Positions 1 to 9,489 are shown, counted from the first letter of the stretch. The stretch: 64,000 bases of DNA from a candidate division KSB1 bacterium (GCA_034506175.1 JAPDQB010000007.1:1-64000); one strand, 5' to 3'. Numbers and translations are program-made. Notes: generated from the sequence alone by a model not told the origin.

Positions 1-346
1 CGGAGGACATCCGCCGCCAGCGCCGCAATAAAAAACGGATTCACGACAAACTGCGGCGGCGCCGAAAAAATCGGAAACCACCTTGGTGCGAGTAACAACT
101 CAGACCGCTGCCCGATTCAGTTCTTGCATCTAGTGGCGCGAATCAATTTTCAAAGAGCAAAGCCAGAACGCAAAAATTTTCAAAAAAACTCTTGACTTTG
201 GTTAGGAAATCTTTAGGCGTCGGGCGTTCGCTGGTGAGGATGCCTAAAGGCAACACCACAAGCCTTTATTTTCATTGTGATGAGTGCCCAAGCGGGACGA
301 ACATTCCTGCGGAATGACATTCTCTTTTATGCCAACATAAAGCAGT
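1..346. other. Left-edge stretch, no convincing gene
   Basis: A frame open from the edge ends in TAA at 93-95 and encodes a very basic tail (many Arg/Lys). It could be the C-terminus of an upstream gene, but it is too short to identify. The rest is AT-richer non-coding DNA. Positions 268-320 resemble the flank of the dispersed repeat at 19544 (an ATTTTCATxGTGATG block followed by a GAATGACA block), so an old repeat edge may lie here. A MoxR/CoxD ATPase, which often precedes CoxE-like genes, is not visible. Confidence 0.3.
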
Positions 347-1516
347 ATGGAAGCATCCGGCCACCTACTTTCAAACTTGCTGCTCTTCGGCCGCTTGCTG
401 CGCCGGCTCGGCATGGATGTCAACCCCGGCCGCATGCTGGATTTGATGCAAGCCCTCGAGCACATTCAAATCGGCCGCAAAGACGATTTTTATTACACGG
501 CGCGCAGCTTGTTGGTGCATCGGCACGAAGATTTGCGTTTCTTCGATCAGGCCTTCGAGTTGTTTTGGCGGAAACCGGCAGATGCGGCGGCGACATTGGG
601 TTTAAGCGGACTCGACAAGCAACCGCCATTGCGGAAGTCACCGAATCGTCAAAAGCCACTTTTTCACCCGAGCATTGCGAGTTCCCCCTCAACCGGACAA
701 TCCGAACAAAGCGAGTCATCGCGTCCGCAGGTCGTTCAAACTTATAGCGATGTCGAAATTTTACGCAAAAAAGATTTTGCCGAAATGAACGTCGATGAGC
801 TGAAGCGGGCACGAGAACTGATTGCGGAATTGGTGTGGCAACTCGGCAAGCGCCGCACGCGGCGAAAGCAACCAGGTTTAGGAACTTTGTTTGACTGGCG
901 CCGCACGCTTCGCCGGAATCTCAAATATGGCGGCGAAGTTCTCAACTGGGCCCGGCGCGAACCGAAATTCAAGCCGCGGCCGCTGGTGGTGATTGCCGAC
1001 GTCAGCGGCTCGATGGAACGGTACACGAATTTGCTCTTGCAATTCATTTACAGCTTGAGCAGCGGCCTTGACAAGGTCGAGGCTTTTGTTTTCAGCACGC
1101 GGCTGACGAGAATTTCAAAACAATTGCACCACCGCGATGCCGCGCGCGCGCTGCGAGAAGTGGCACATTGCGTGAGCGATTGGGCCGGCGGCACGCGCAT
1201 CGGCGAGGCGCTCAAAGATTTTAATTTCAAATGGGGCCGCCGCGCGTTGAGCCGCGGCGCTGTTGTCATGATCATCAGCGACGGCTGGGATCGCGGCGAT
1301 ATTCTGTTATTGCGCCAGGAAATGGCGAGATTGTCATTGAGCAGCCATCGGTTGATATGGCTCAATCCGCTTTTGGGGCACGAAGGTTACGAGCCGCTGA
1401 CGCAGGGCATGAGCGCAGCATTGCCGTACGTCGATGATTTTTTGCCGGTGCACAATCTCGTCTCATTGGAGCAGTTGGGAAAGGTGTTGGCGGAGGTGGC
1501 GATAGGACGCAAATGA
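347..1516 (+). CDS. CoxE-like VWA-domain protein
   Basis: This 389-residue protein matches the CoxE/YehP-type VWA family, which works with MoxR ATPases in maturing molybdenum hydroxylases such as CO dehydrogenase. The N-terminal half (about 1-130) has the family's helical region with a conserved PGR motif. The VWA domain has a complete metal-ion-dependent adhesion site: D218-V-S220-G-S222, a TRIGEAL segment near 285, and SDGWDRGD near 311. There is no signal peptide, so it is cytoplasmic. The start at 347 keeps the conserved N-terminus. The two XdhC/CoxI-type genes that follow support a role in cofactor insertion or sulfuration. No CO dehydrogenase structural genes lie in the window. Confidence 0.85.
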   Translation: MEASGHLLSNLLLFGRLLRRLGMDVNPGRMLDLMQALEHIQIGRKDDFYYTARSLLVHRHEDLRFFDQAFELFWRKPADAAATLGLSGLDKQPPLRKSPNRQKPLFHPSIASSPSTGQSEQSESSRPQVVQTYSDVEILRKKDFAEMNVDELKRARELIAELVWQLGKRRTRRKQPGLGTLFDWRRTLRRNLKYGGEVLNWARREPKFKPRPLVVIADVSGSMERYTNLLLQFIYSLSSGLDKVEAFVFSTRLTRISKQLHHRDAARALREVAHCVSDWAGGTRIGEALKDFNFKWGRRALSRGAVVMIISDGWDRGDILLLRQEMARLSLSSHRLIWLNPLLGHEGYEPLTQGMSAALPYVDDFLPVHNLVSLEQLGKVLAEVAIGRK

Positions 1517-1556
1517 TTGGAGTTTTGGAGTAATGGATTGTTGGATTAATGGAAAA
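1517..1556 (+). repeat. Octameric periodic spacer
   Basis: Five consecutive 8-nt units (TTGGAGTT, TTGGAGTA, ATGGATTG, TTGGATTA, ATGGAAAA) begin on the base after the coxE-like stop codon. A related array in the opposite orientation lies at 22931-22970. The strict 8-nt register distinguishes it from random AT-rich spacer. Confidence 0.7.
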
Positions 1557-1666
1557 GCAAAAACCCATTTTAAATCTTTAATTGAAAATTTAAAATTGCA
1601 AATTTTCATACCAGACCAGCGGCTACGCCCGTGGGGTCTGGGTTACGTTGGCTTGTGGAGAATCGC

Positions 1667-1981
1667 ATGCAAGATTTGCTTCCCGAACTCCGACGCTGGC
1701 GCGACCGAGGTGATACCATCGCGTTGGCAACTGTAGTGAAAACCTGGGGCTCGTCGCCGCGGCCGGCGGGCGCGAAAATGGCCGTGAATGCGCGCGGCGA
1801 AATCATCGGCTCGGTCAGCGGCGGCTGCGTGGAAAGCGCCGTGATCGAAGAAGCGCTGAACGTGATCAAATCCGGCAAGCCCAAATTGCTGTCGTTTGGC
1901 GTTTCGAATGAGCAGGCGTGGGAAGTGGGACTCGCCTGCGGCGGGTCGATCGAGGTGTTTGTGGAGAAACTGGAGGCTTGA
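1667..1981 (+). CDS. XdhC/CoxI N-terminal domain protein
   Basis: This 104-residue protein equals the N-terminal domain of XdhC/CoxI, the chaperone that holds sulfurated molybdenum cofactor for xanthine or CO dehydrogenase. It shows the family motif TWGSSPRPAG followed by GSVSGGCVE, whose Cys is the conserved cofactor-associated residue. I chose ATG 1667 because the family begins a few residues before ELRRW; the longer open frame upstream has no family sequence. The Rossmann half of the family is encoded by the next gene, so the usual two-domain protein is split in two here, as in CoxI/CoxF pairs. Confidence 0.85.
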   Translation: MQDLLPELRRWRDRGDTIALATVVKTWGSSPRPAGAKMAVNARGEIIGSVSGGCVESAVIEEALNVIKSGKPKLLSFGVSNEQAWEVGLACGGSIEVFVEKLEA

Positions 1982-1983
1982 TG

Positions 1984-2025
1984 CTCGATGCTGGTAGCTG
2001 GTTGCTGGTGTCTGGTAGCTGGTGG
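1984..2025 (+). repeat. Heptameric periodic spacer
   Basis: Six 7-nt units in perfect register (CTCGATG, CTGGTAG, CTGGTTG and variants) start three bases after the stop of the preceding gene. Together with 22 more bases they fill the gap to the next start codon. The same family occurs at 18187, 25431, 32795 and 47212. Confidence 0.75.
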
Positions 2026-2047
2026 TTGGCGACAGAGGAGACATTGT

Positions 2048-2839
2048 ATGAACGAAAAAATTTTCAATACACTTTATGAAGCGATTCAGAGTGGTGAGCC
2101 GGTTGTCCTCGCGACGGTTATCCGCGGCGCTGAAAATGAAATTGGCCGCCATCTGTTGATTCGCCGTGATGGCAGCACCCAGGGAAATTTTGGCGATCCG
2201 TCGCTGGCGGCACGCGTGAAAGAACAGGCCGCCGCGCTGTTCGGGCAGCAGGCAAGCCAAACCTACCGCGACGGCGAGTGCGAGATTTTTCTCGAATCCT
2301 ATTTCCCGCCACCGAAGCTGATCATCGTCGGCGCGGTGCATGTTGCCATTCCGCTCGTGTCGTTTGCCAAAGAGTTGGGTTACAAAGTCATTCTTGTCGA
2401 TCCGCGACAGACGTTTGCCACGGAAACGCGCTTTCCGCACGTCGATGCGCTGATTCGCAAGTGGCCGGACGAGGCGCTGGCGGAGGTGGGCATCGATGCG
2501 AGCACGTGCATTGTCGTGCTCACGCATGATCCGAAATTCGATGATCCGGCGATTAAATATGCGCTGCAATATTCCCCCGCTTACATCGGCGTGCTCGGCA
2601 GCCGCAAGACGCACGAGAAACGGCTGGCACGGCTTAAACAAGAAGGTTTGACCGATGAACAATTGGCATTTTTACACGCGCCGATCGGCCTTGACCTCGG
2701 CGGCCAAACGCCGGTGGAAATCGCCTTGAGCATCATGAGCGAAATCGTGGCAGTGCGGCGCGGCCGCGTATTTTTACTTCAACACAAGCGCGCGGCTGCT
2801 CAGCCTCGCCGAAGCCGCGCTGCCGGCGACCATTCCTAG
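2048..2839 (+). CDS. XdhC/CoxF Rossmann-domain protein, 3' end rearranged
   Basis: This is an XdhC-family protein with an N-terminal CoxI-like region (about 1-90) and a C-terminal Rossmann domain (about 95-235; LIIVGAVHVAIPL, VDPR, GVLGSRKT, GLDLGGQTPVEIALSIMSEI). It should help insert or sulfurate the molybdenum cofactor with the preceding gene. ATG 2048 is preferred because upstream codons come from a heptameric spacer. Family similarity stops at VRRGR (about nt 2760). The last 25 or so codons are out-of-frame pbpC sequence, so the natural C-terminus has been replaced through a deletion that fused xdhC to the pbpC remnant. It is probably still functional, because the lost tail is short and variable in the family. 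Confidence 0.8.
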   Translation: MNEKIFNTLYEAIQSGEPVVLATVIRGAENEIGRHLLIRRDGSTQGNFGDPSLAARVKEQAAALFGQQASQTYRDGECEIFLESYFPPPKLIIVGAVHVAIPLVSFAKELGYKVILVDPRQTFATETRFPHVDALIRKWPDEALAEVGIDASTCIVVLTHDPKFDDPAIKYALQYSPAYIGVLGSRKTHEKRLARLKQEGLTDEQLAFLHAPIGLDLGGQTPVEIALSIMSEIVAVRRGRVFLLQHKRAAAQPRRSRAAGDHS

Positions 2840-3889
2840 TTCTCCCAATCTGTTGCGCCCCGATTTCAATCCGGCCTCGGCCAAAAAGGCGCGTGACAAC
2901 GTGTTGCACTTGCTCTCTCAGCAAAGCAGGATAACGCCACGGCAACGAGACGAGGCGCTGTCTGAGTCTCTTCCGGCAAAGCGACATGAATTGCCGTTCA
3001 TGGTTCCTCATCTTGCCACGAAGCTGGCGCAACTCTATCCTCAGAGCGAGCGCTTGGAGACGACGATCGATATGGAGGTGCAGCGGCTTGCGCAAACGAT
3101 CCTGCGAACGCATTTGAAGCCGTGGCGGGACCAGGGCATTAACAACGCTGCCGCGGAGGTGATCGAAAACTGAAGCCGGAGCGTGCTGGCGATGGTCGGC
3201 GCGTACGATTTTTTCGACAACACAAATAACGGGCAGGTCAATGGAGCGTTGGCACCGAGATCGCCCGGCTCCGCGCTCACGCCGTTCATTTATGCGCCCG
3301 GCCTCGAGCACGGCGTCATCTCGCCGCGTGGAGCTTCGACTACACGCGGCAATACACCATTGGCGTATCGGCGGGAAATTTTGAAGGCAGAGGCGCGCCG
3401 GCTTTTGTGGGCGCCGAAGTGGCCGCACCGATTTTGTTGGCGCTTTTCGAGGCGTTGGTGAAGCCGGCGGAGAACCGTTGGTTCGTTCAGCCGCTGCACG
3501 TCGAGCGCCGCCAGGTTTGCTCGGTGAGCGGCATGCCGGCTTCCGAGTTTTGCGTTTCACGAAAGGACGGGTTGTTTCTTCCCGGGGTCTCGCCGCATTA
3601 TCCCCAATGCACGAAAGTCGTTTCCGGCAAAGGTCCGGTGATTCATTCGCCCTCTGCCGGCACCGAGTACAAAATCCGCCCGGGGGTGGATTTGAAATAC
3701 CAGAAAAGTCTGCTCGACGCCTCGGTTTCCAACCAGACGAAAAAAATCTATTGGTTCATGAATCGCAAGCTGATTTTTTCGGGCAAGCCGACGGCGAGCG
3801 TTTTCATCACGCCCCTACCCGGCACTCACAGGCTGGTGTGCATGGACGATGAAGGGTGTGCTTCGGAGGTGGAGGTGGTCATTAATTGA
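2760..3889 (+). pseudogene. pbpC: Decayed penicillin-binding protein 1C
   Basis: Three collinear fragments of PBP1C, a bifunctional periplasmic peptidoglycan synthase, are recognisable. From 2769 one frame reads YFYFNTSARLLSLAEAAL then NLLRPDFNP, the end of the glycosyltransferase region and linker. It meets an in-frame TGA at 3171 and resumes as [14 protein letters not shown] and [14 protein letters not shown] up to about 3325. There the active-site SxxK reads SALT, so the catalytic Lys is lost. The sequence then jumps frame (from 3329) to the end of the transpeptidase domain ([10 protein letters not shown]) and runs open through the C-terminal BiPBP_C domain to 3889. Most of the glycosyltransferase and nearly all of the transpeptidase domain are gone. 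Confidence 0.85.
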
Positions 3890-3950
3890 ATGAAACGAAT
3901 TGGTGGCCATCGAAAAAATACTTGGTTAAAAGCGTGTGCGCTACTACGAA

Positions 3951-6296
3951 CTAGCCCATTAATTTCACCAACAGTTTCCACAACCGCCAATTCGCCCGGC
4001 GCGCAAAATCGGGCCAGCTTTTATTCGGCAGCAACGCCGGCAATTTTGAAGCGCCGGGTTGATGCCAACTGTTGTCGTAGCCGCGCAAATCCCACAGCAA
4101 ATCCTTGCCGGCAAAACCCATCTCGTTCAGAATGCCTGCCGGTTGCGCGCCATTGCCCGACATTTGATTGTCGTGAATCCAGCAGCGCTCCGGAATCGGA
4201 TCAACGTCGTATTTCGAGCCGACACCAAAGACCAAGTCCAATCCTAAAACCGCGACGCCAAATGAATTGTTGTTGCGAATCTCGTTGTTCGTCACTTCAA
4301 CCTCGTCTGCCGCGAGAATTATGATGCCGGTGCCCGAGGGAACCCGGCTGACGATGGCCGCCGGGTCGCCGAAATTGACGTGATTGTTGTTGTAGACGCG
4401 GTTGTTGACCACCTTGCAATTTTGCGAAACTTTCGAGGGATTGTTCGGCAGCAGAAACACCAAAATGCCGCCGGCATTGTTATAAGCCTCGTTGTTCTCA
4501 ACCACGGCGTTGACGGAATTTTCAATCTCGATGCCGCAGACATTCCCGTAAGCTTTGCAATCGCGCACCACGATGTCGCGCGACTGGCCGACGTAAATGC
4601 CCGCATCGCGCACGCCCGTCACCGTGCAGCGCTCAACCAGCACGTTGATGCACTCAACCGGATACACGCCGTAAAGCCCCGAATTCTCGCAATAGATATC
4701 GCGAAATGTAACGTTGACGGTGCGGTTCATCATCACGCCGTTCGCCGTATAATTTTTCACCTCGAAATGGCGCATCTCAAAATCGCGGCCGGAGCCGACC
4801 AAGCCGTCGGAGAGAACATTCTTGCCATCAAGAACCGGGCGCCGGCCGTTGTGCTCGACGCCGAATAACGTGACGCCAGAAATATCGACCGTCAGTGATT
4901 CGTGATAAACGCCCGGCATGACGGCGACCGTATCGCCCGCTCGCGCCGCGTCGATGGCCGGTTGAATCAACTCACCGGAATTGACGATCAGGCGCTTTCC
5001 TTGACGCGTGACTTTTGCCGGATTCTTTTCAGCCGGTTTGGCTTTGAACACTTGCATTTCCAAAGATTGATTGGGCAGAGACGGCACCACCGGCAAGCCG
5101 GAGGGCACGCGGGATGGAATGTCGGGTTTGTTGGTTTCGTCCGTCAACGCGTGCAAAAAGGCGATCAAATCTTCCTTCTCTTGCGGGCTTAAATCGAATT
5201 GGCGAATTTTGTCATCGACGTTCGGCACATCGAGGCCGCGGCCTGGCCCGCCGCCACCGGCGTAAAAATCGAGCACTTCATCCAGAGTTTTGAAAATGCC
5301 ATTGTGCATGTAAGGCGCGGTGAGCGCGACATTGCGCAGCGTTGGAACTTTGAACGCATTTTCGTAGCCTTTACCGGCCACTTCCGCGCGGCCAGAATCC
5401 GGCTCGCCATTCGGCAGCGACGGCACGCCGATCACTTTGAAATCGGGATTGGCAAATGTCGGCAGATTATGGCATTCGAAACAGCGCGTTTTCAGCGAGC
5501 GAAAAAGATTGAAGCCGCGGCGCTCGGCTGGTGAAAGTGCGCTCATCTCGCCGTTGGCGTACCGGTCAAATTTTGAGTTGTGGGAGAGAATCGTGCGCTC
5601 GAAGGCGGCAATCGCGTAAGTGACGCGCTCGAAAGTGATCGCCGAACCATTGCCGCCCTGGCCGGGCAGGCCGCCGAACGCTGCTTCAAAAAGCCGGACG
5701 TATTCCGGAAGCGCTTGCAGCTCTTTTACCAACTCGGTCGAATCCTGCGCCATTTCTTTTCGGTCTTGAATCGGATTGCGGGCCTGATCTTCGAGATCGC
5801 GCGCGCGGCCATCCCAAAATTGCACGTGATTATACGCCGCGTTCCAAATCGTCGGCGCGCCGCGGCGAATCACTGCGCCGCCGCGGCGCGCCGGGCCGAG
5901 GCCTTTGCCGCCTCGTCCCATCGACTGCCCGCGATTGTCGGAGAATCCCAAATCCGGATGATGGCAATGCGCGCAGGACAGATCATTGTCCGCCGAAAGA
6001 ATTGGATCGAAGAAGAGAAATTTTCCCAGTTCGATTTTTTCCGGCGTGGTGGGATTGTTCGCCCGCATCGGCATATCGGGAAAAGGCCGTTTGAGATTCT
6101 CGCCGGCGAGAATTGAATTGAAATGATCTTCGGCACGCGCCTCGCTGGTGGTCAATTTTCCGGTTTGGCCGCGCCAGTCGATGGCGCGTTGATGGAAAGA
6201 ATCAAGCCCGGGCAGCGGCAGATAGGTGAAAGCGAGAAAGAAGACCAAGAAAATTGCCCCAGCCCACATAAGCTTTTTTGAATTGGAGGTGTTCAC
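3951..6296 (-). CDS. Di-heme cytochrome c peroxidase fused to a parallel beta-helix
   Basis: This 781-residue exported or membrane-anchored protein has one N-terminal hydrophobic segment (about 9-30). Residues 60-385 form a CcpA/MauG-type di-heme peroxidase with heme-binding motifs C108-A-H-C-H112 and C272-F-E-C-H276 and a candidate axial Met330 (APYMHNG). Residues about 430-740 form a NosD/pectin-lyase-like right-handed beta-helix, rich in repeats such as VENNEAYNN and VTNNEIRNN. CcpA-type enzymes reduce peroxide with electrons from cytochromes, while MauG-type enzymes oxidise protein side chains. The attached beta-helix could bind a polysaccharide or a target protein. A fusion is unusual, since these domains are commonly separate proteins. 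The gene converges with the pbpC relic and stands alone. Confidence 0.85.
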   Translation of the reverse strand: MNTSNSKKLMWAGAIFLVFFLAFTYLPLPGLDSFHQRAIDWRGQTGKLTTSEARAEDHFNSILAGENLKRPFPDMPMRANNPTTPEKIELGKFLFFDPILSADNDLSCAHCHHPDLGFSDNRGQSMGRGGKGLGPARRGGAVIRRGAPTIWNAAYNHVQFWDGRARDLEDQARNPIQDRKEMAQDSTELVKELQALPEYVRLFEAAFGGLPGQGGNGSAITFERVTYAIAAFERTILSHNSKFDRYANGEMSALSPAERRGFNLFRSLKTRCFECHNLPTFANPDFKVIGVPSLPNGEPDSGRAEVAGKGYENAFKVPTLRNVALTAPYMHNGIFKTLDEVLDFYAGGGGPGRGLDVPNVDDKIRQFDLSPQEKEDLIAFLHALTDETNKPDIPSRVPSGLPVVPSLPNQSLEMQVFKAKPAEKNPAKVTRQGKRLIVNSGELIQPAIDAARAGDTVAVMPGVYHESLTVDISGVTLFGVEHNGRRPVLDGKNVLSDGLVGSGRDFEMRHFEVKNYTANGVMMNRTVNVTFRDIYCENSGLYGVYPVECINVLVERCTVTGVRDAGIYVGQSRDIVVRDCKAYGNVCGIEIENSVNAVVENNEAYNNAGGILVFLLPNNPSKVSQNCKVVNNRVYNNNHVNFGDPAAIVSRVPSGTGIIILAADEVEVTNNEIRNNNSFGVAVLGLDLVFGVGSKYDVDPIPERCWIHDNQMSGNGAQPAGILNEMGFAGKDLLWDLRGYDNSWHQPGASKLPALLPNKSWPDFARRANWRLWKLLVKLMG

Positions 6297-6671
6297 GGTG
6301 TCTTGCTTTCTGTGTTGATCTCATTGAGAATTTCTGTAATTTGGTTTTTCAATTGCTGAATTTTATTACTCACTCTATCCCAGAGAACGTCTTCGTTGAT
6401 TCCGAAGTCTTGGTGAATGGCAATATCACGCCAACCTGTCCATTTCTTCCATTCCACAGTTGCATATATCTCTGGCTTCGTCTGGAATGTTTTTCGTTGC
6501 CTCTCCAATAATTTCCAGATTTCTCAACACCGCATCACTCGTCATTTGTTGCGCCTGTCTGGCATACGAGCCAAAAACCGCAAGATCGAGCACGCCAAAT
6601 TTTGCATGCAACACGCTCTTGTGACGCCGCAAAATGGCCGGGATTTCGGCCAGTGTTCGGGGTTCATTCAT
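6293..6671 (-). pseudogene. MntA/HepT toxin-antitoxin relic
   Basis: Reading leftward from 6671, the first 37 or so codons match the start of an MntA-type nucleotidyltransferase antitoxin, up to the GSYAR motif. Before the catalytic D-x-D the frame joins directly to the middle of a HepT-type (DUF86) toxin (MTSDAVLRNLEIIGEA). A frameshift near 6485 moves the rest of HepT to another frame, which continues to a stop at 6293. The HepT RX4HXY motif reads RDIAIHQD, so the Tyr is replaced by Asp. Both active sites are therefore lost. The relic end overlaps the start of the peroxidase gene by four bases. Confidence 0.75.
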
Positions 6672-6987
6672 TCAAATACTCCAATGGCTTTTTAGGGCAA
6701 GTGTCCACAATATAACAAAAAACCTTTCCATCATCAAGTTTTTTTCCCTTGTTTTTCAATGCCGTTTTTTTATCTTTTGACATGATTTATCGAAAAACCG
6801 GCTTGACCAGGTTGAAAGGAGCCGATGAAGCCACGCCATGACTCGCCTCTTATGGCACAATTTGCCGCCTAAAAGGCCAGGCGCACGCCCAAGTTCGCGG
6901 TGCTGCCTGTTTGCGATCAAACGCACAAAAGAAAAACATCCAGCTGGATCAGAGATATTTGGCTGAATTCAAAACATCAAGAGAACA
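6672..6987. other. Intergenic, 316 bp
   Basis: I see no gene here. The stretch is rich in T-runs (6730-6770). A 13-codon minus-strand fragment ending in LGVRLAF-stop near 6869-6907 looks like the C-terminus of an outer-membrane barrel, but nothing upstream of it supports a real gene. It may carry the promoter of the amidohydrolase gene; no clear -35/-10 pair was recognised. Confidence 0.4.
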
Positions 6988-8154
6988 ATGTCAAAATCAA
7001 TTCGATTTTTTTCAAAGCTGTGGGTGCTGCTCACGCCATTGATTGTTTACAGCCAAACCGTGACCGGCGAACCCAGTGTTCAAACGATGTCTTTTGAAGA
7101 ATACGATCCGCGATCGACTCTTGTGGTGCCGGCACATCCATTGACACGCGCGAAATATCCCTTTATCGACGTGCACAACCACCAGGCCAACATGTCGCCG
7201 GAGAAGCTCAAGGAACTGGCGGCTGAGATGGACAAGCTCAACATGGCGGTGATGGTCAATCTCAGCGGCCGCGGCTTCCGGCGCATGCAAAATCCGGATG
7301 GCACCACAACCGCCGGGCTTCATGATGGCGAGTATCTTAAAAAATCCGTGGAAAATGTCAAAGCGGCGGCCCCGGGGCGATTCCTGGTTTTTACGAATGT
7401 CGATTTCAATGGCATCGGCGAACCGGGCTGGACGGAAAAAGCGGTGAGAGAGTTGGAGCAAGATGTGAAAAACGGGGCGGCGGGCTTGAAAATTTACAAA
7501 AGTCTCGGCTTGGAAATCAAAGACAACAGCGGCAAACGCGTGGCGGTGGATGATCCGCGGCTGGCTCCGATCTGGGCGAAATGCGGCGAACTGAAGATTC
7601 CCGTCCTCATTCACACCGGCGATCCGGCGCCGTTCTGGCTGCCGCAGGATAAATTCAACGAGCGCTGGCTGGAACTGAAGCAATTTCCCGACCGATATCG
7701 GTATGGCAAAGAGCCGTCATGGCAGCAAGTGATGAACGAGCAGTTCAACGTTTTCAAGAACCATCCGCAAACAATTTTCATCAGCGCGCACATGGCGTGG
7801 CTGGCCAACGATCTCGCCCGCCTCGGCAAAGTTCTCGACGACCATCCCAACATGTATACCGAGATCGGCGCCATCATTTACGAGCCGGGCCGCCAGCCGC
7901 GTTTTGCGCGCGACTGGTTCATCAAATATCAGGATCGCGTCTTGTTCGGCAAAGACATTTGGGCACCGGAGGAATATCACGTTTACTTTCGCGTTTTGGA
8001 GACCGCCGACGAGTATTTTGATTACTATCGCAAGCGCCACGCCTTTTGGAAAATGTACGGTCTGGACTTGCCTGATGAGGTGCTGAAAAAGCTTTATTAT
8101 AAAAATGCCCTGCGCATTTTGCCGGGCATCGACAAGTCAAGATTCCCCGAGTAG
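6988..8154 (+). CDS. Exported amidohydrolase (Amidohydro_2-like)
   Basis: This 388-residue protein begins with a likely signal peptide (about 1-22, hydrophobic LWVLLTPLIVYS). The rest is a TIM-barrel metal-dependent hydrolase of the amidohydrolase-2 type. Metal ligands fit the fold: H63-x-H65 in DVHNH, a His in VLIHTGDPAPFW near 210, HMAW near 269, and an Asp in LFGKDIW near 318. Substrates in this family include carboxylates and lactones; none can be assigned from sequence. It lies 42 bp upstream of a LarA-type racemase on the same strand, which hints at a shared hydroxy-acid or lactone route. Confidence 0.8.
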   Translation: MSKSIRFFSKLWVLLTPLIVYSQTVTGEPSVQTMSFEEYDPRSTLVVPAHPLTRAKYPFIDVHNHQANMSPEKLKELAAEMDKLNMAVMVNLSGRGFRRMQNPDGTTTAGLHDGEYLKKSVENVKAAAPGRFLVFTNVDFNGIGEPGWTEKAVRELEQDVKNGAAGLKIYKSLGLEIKDNSGKRVAVDDPRLAPIWAKCGELKIPVLIHTGDPAPFWLPQDKFNERWLELKQFPDRYRYGKEPSWQQVMNEQFNVFKNHPQTIFISAHMAWLANDLARLGKVLDDHPNMYTEIGAIIYEPGRQPRFARDWFIKYQDRVLFGKDIWAPEEYHVYFRVLETADEYFDYYRKRHAFWKMYGLDLPDEVLKKLYYKNALRILPGIDKSRFPE

Positions 8155-8196
8155 GCAATAGGAACTTAGACGTCATTTAAAACTGGGACAACTCTC

Positions 8197-9489
8197 ATGC
8201 GTCTCGAATTCAATTACGGCAGAGGCAAATTGCCGCTGGAAATTCCCGAGCAGAACATCCTCGCCTATCGCCAGCCGAATTCACAGGCTCTCGCCTCCGC
8301 CAGCGACAATCAGAAAATTTTGCTGGAGGCTATCAACGAATTCGGCGTCCTGCGACTCTCACCGATTTTTGCAGGCCGGCAGGTCGGCGTCATTATCGAA
8401 GATGCGACGCGCTCGACGCCGTTGGGCGAGCTGCTGGCGGTGATGCTGCCGTTTCTGCGCGGGGCACGCTTCGTGCAATTTTTGATTGCCACGGGCAGCC
8501 ACGAGCCGGACACCTCGGGCAACCGCCAGATTATCGACAGCCTTCACGCGATGATTGCGGACATGGATTTTCCCGAATACGACATTCACGCCAGCGATTG
8601 CGAGCGGGATGAGTTCATCGCCGTCGGCATCACCACACGCGGCACGCCGGTGCGGGTGAATGAGCGCTCGGCGCGATGCGAGGTTTTTCTCGTCCTTTCC
8701 GACATGAAGAATCACTATTTCGCCGGTTACTCCAATCCGCTCAAGAATTTTCTGCCCGGCATTTGCAGCCTGGAAACGATCGCGCGCAATCACGCGTTGA
8801 CGCTCGACGAGCGCTCGACCTTCGGCTTGCATCCGTTGCATCCCGATCCCAAACGCCGTAACGCGCCGCTGGCGGATGATTTGTGGGAAGGCGTGCAGAT
8901 GATCCTGCGCCGCCGGCCGGTTCTCGTGCTCGCGGTGATTTCCTATGAAAATCAATTGCAATGGGCCAAAATCGGCGCGTTGGTTGAAACGACGAGTGCC
9001 GGCATTCAAAAAGTCGATGAGCTGACCAGCTTCACCTTGCCCAAGACTGATTTGATGATCGTCTCGCCCGGCGGTTATCCCGACGATGAAAGTTTGTACA
9101 CGGCGCAGCGTGCGCTGGAACTGACGAAAAATGCCATCAACGCCGGTGGTGAGGTGCTCTTTCTGGCACAGTGTGAAAACGGCATTGGCCCGCAGAAGGC
9201 GATGGCGCATTTTTACGATCTGCTGACGCAGCCGATTCCCGCGGTGCTCAAGAGCATCGAAAATGAGTACGAGCTGTATTCACACAAGGCTTACAAATTC
9301 GCGCAGATGATTCAACAGTTGCGCGCGATTCACGTGCATTCCAGCCTGCCGGACGAGGCGGTGGCGCGCATCCATTTGCAACCGTGCGCCGATCCACAGG
9401 CGCTGGTGAATCGCTGGCTGGCGGATCATCCAAACCGCCAGATCAACATTTTCGACGGCGCCAACAAGCTGGCAATCTATGCTCAGTGA
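8197..9489 (+). CDS. LarA-family nickel-pincer racemase
   Basis: This 430-residue protein belongs to the nickel-dependent lactate racemase (LarA, DUF2088) superfamily, whose members racemise or epimerise 2-hydroxy acids using a nickel pincer nucleotide tethered to a Lys. The key residues align with Lactobacillus LarA: H102 (for H108, in TGSHEPDT), H173 (for H174), K183 (for the cofactor-binding K184, in NPLKNFLPG) and H199 (for the nickel ligand H200). The active site is thus intact. The N-terminal domain starts at ATG 8197. LarB, LarC and LarE, needed to make the cofactor, are not in the window. Substrate is unknown; paralogues of LarA act on many hydroxy acids. Confidence 0.85.
   Translation: MRLEFNYGRGKLPLEIPEQNILAYRQPNSQALASASDNQKILLEAINEFGVLRLSPIFAGRQVGVIIEDATRSTPLGELLAVMLPFLRGARFVQFLIATGSHEPDTSGNRQIIDSLHAMIADMDFPEYDIHASDCERDEFIAVGITTRGTPVRVNERSARCEVFLVLSDMKNHYFAGYSNPLKNFLPGICSLETIARNHALTLDERSTFGLHPLHPDPKRRNAPLADDLWEGVQMILRRRPVLVLAVISYENQLQWAKIGALVETTSAGIQKVDELTSFTLPKTDLMIVSPGGYPDDESLYTAQRALELTKNAINAGGEVLFLAQCENGIGPQKAMAHFYDLLTQPIPAVLKSIENEYELYSHKAYKFAQMIQQLRAIHVHSSLPDEAVARIHLQPCADPQALVNRWLADHPNRQINIFDGANKLAIYAQ

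Noticed and set aside
6869-6907. Minus-strand peptide ending LGVRLAF, like an outer-membrane barrel C-terminus
   Set aside because: Only about 13 codons fit, and the upstream frame has a stop and no barrel pattern.
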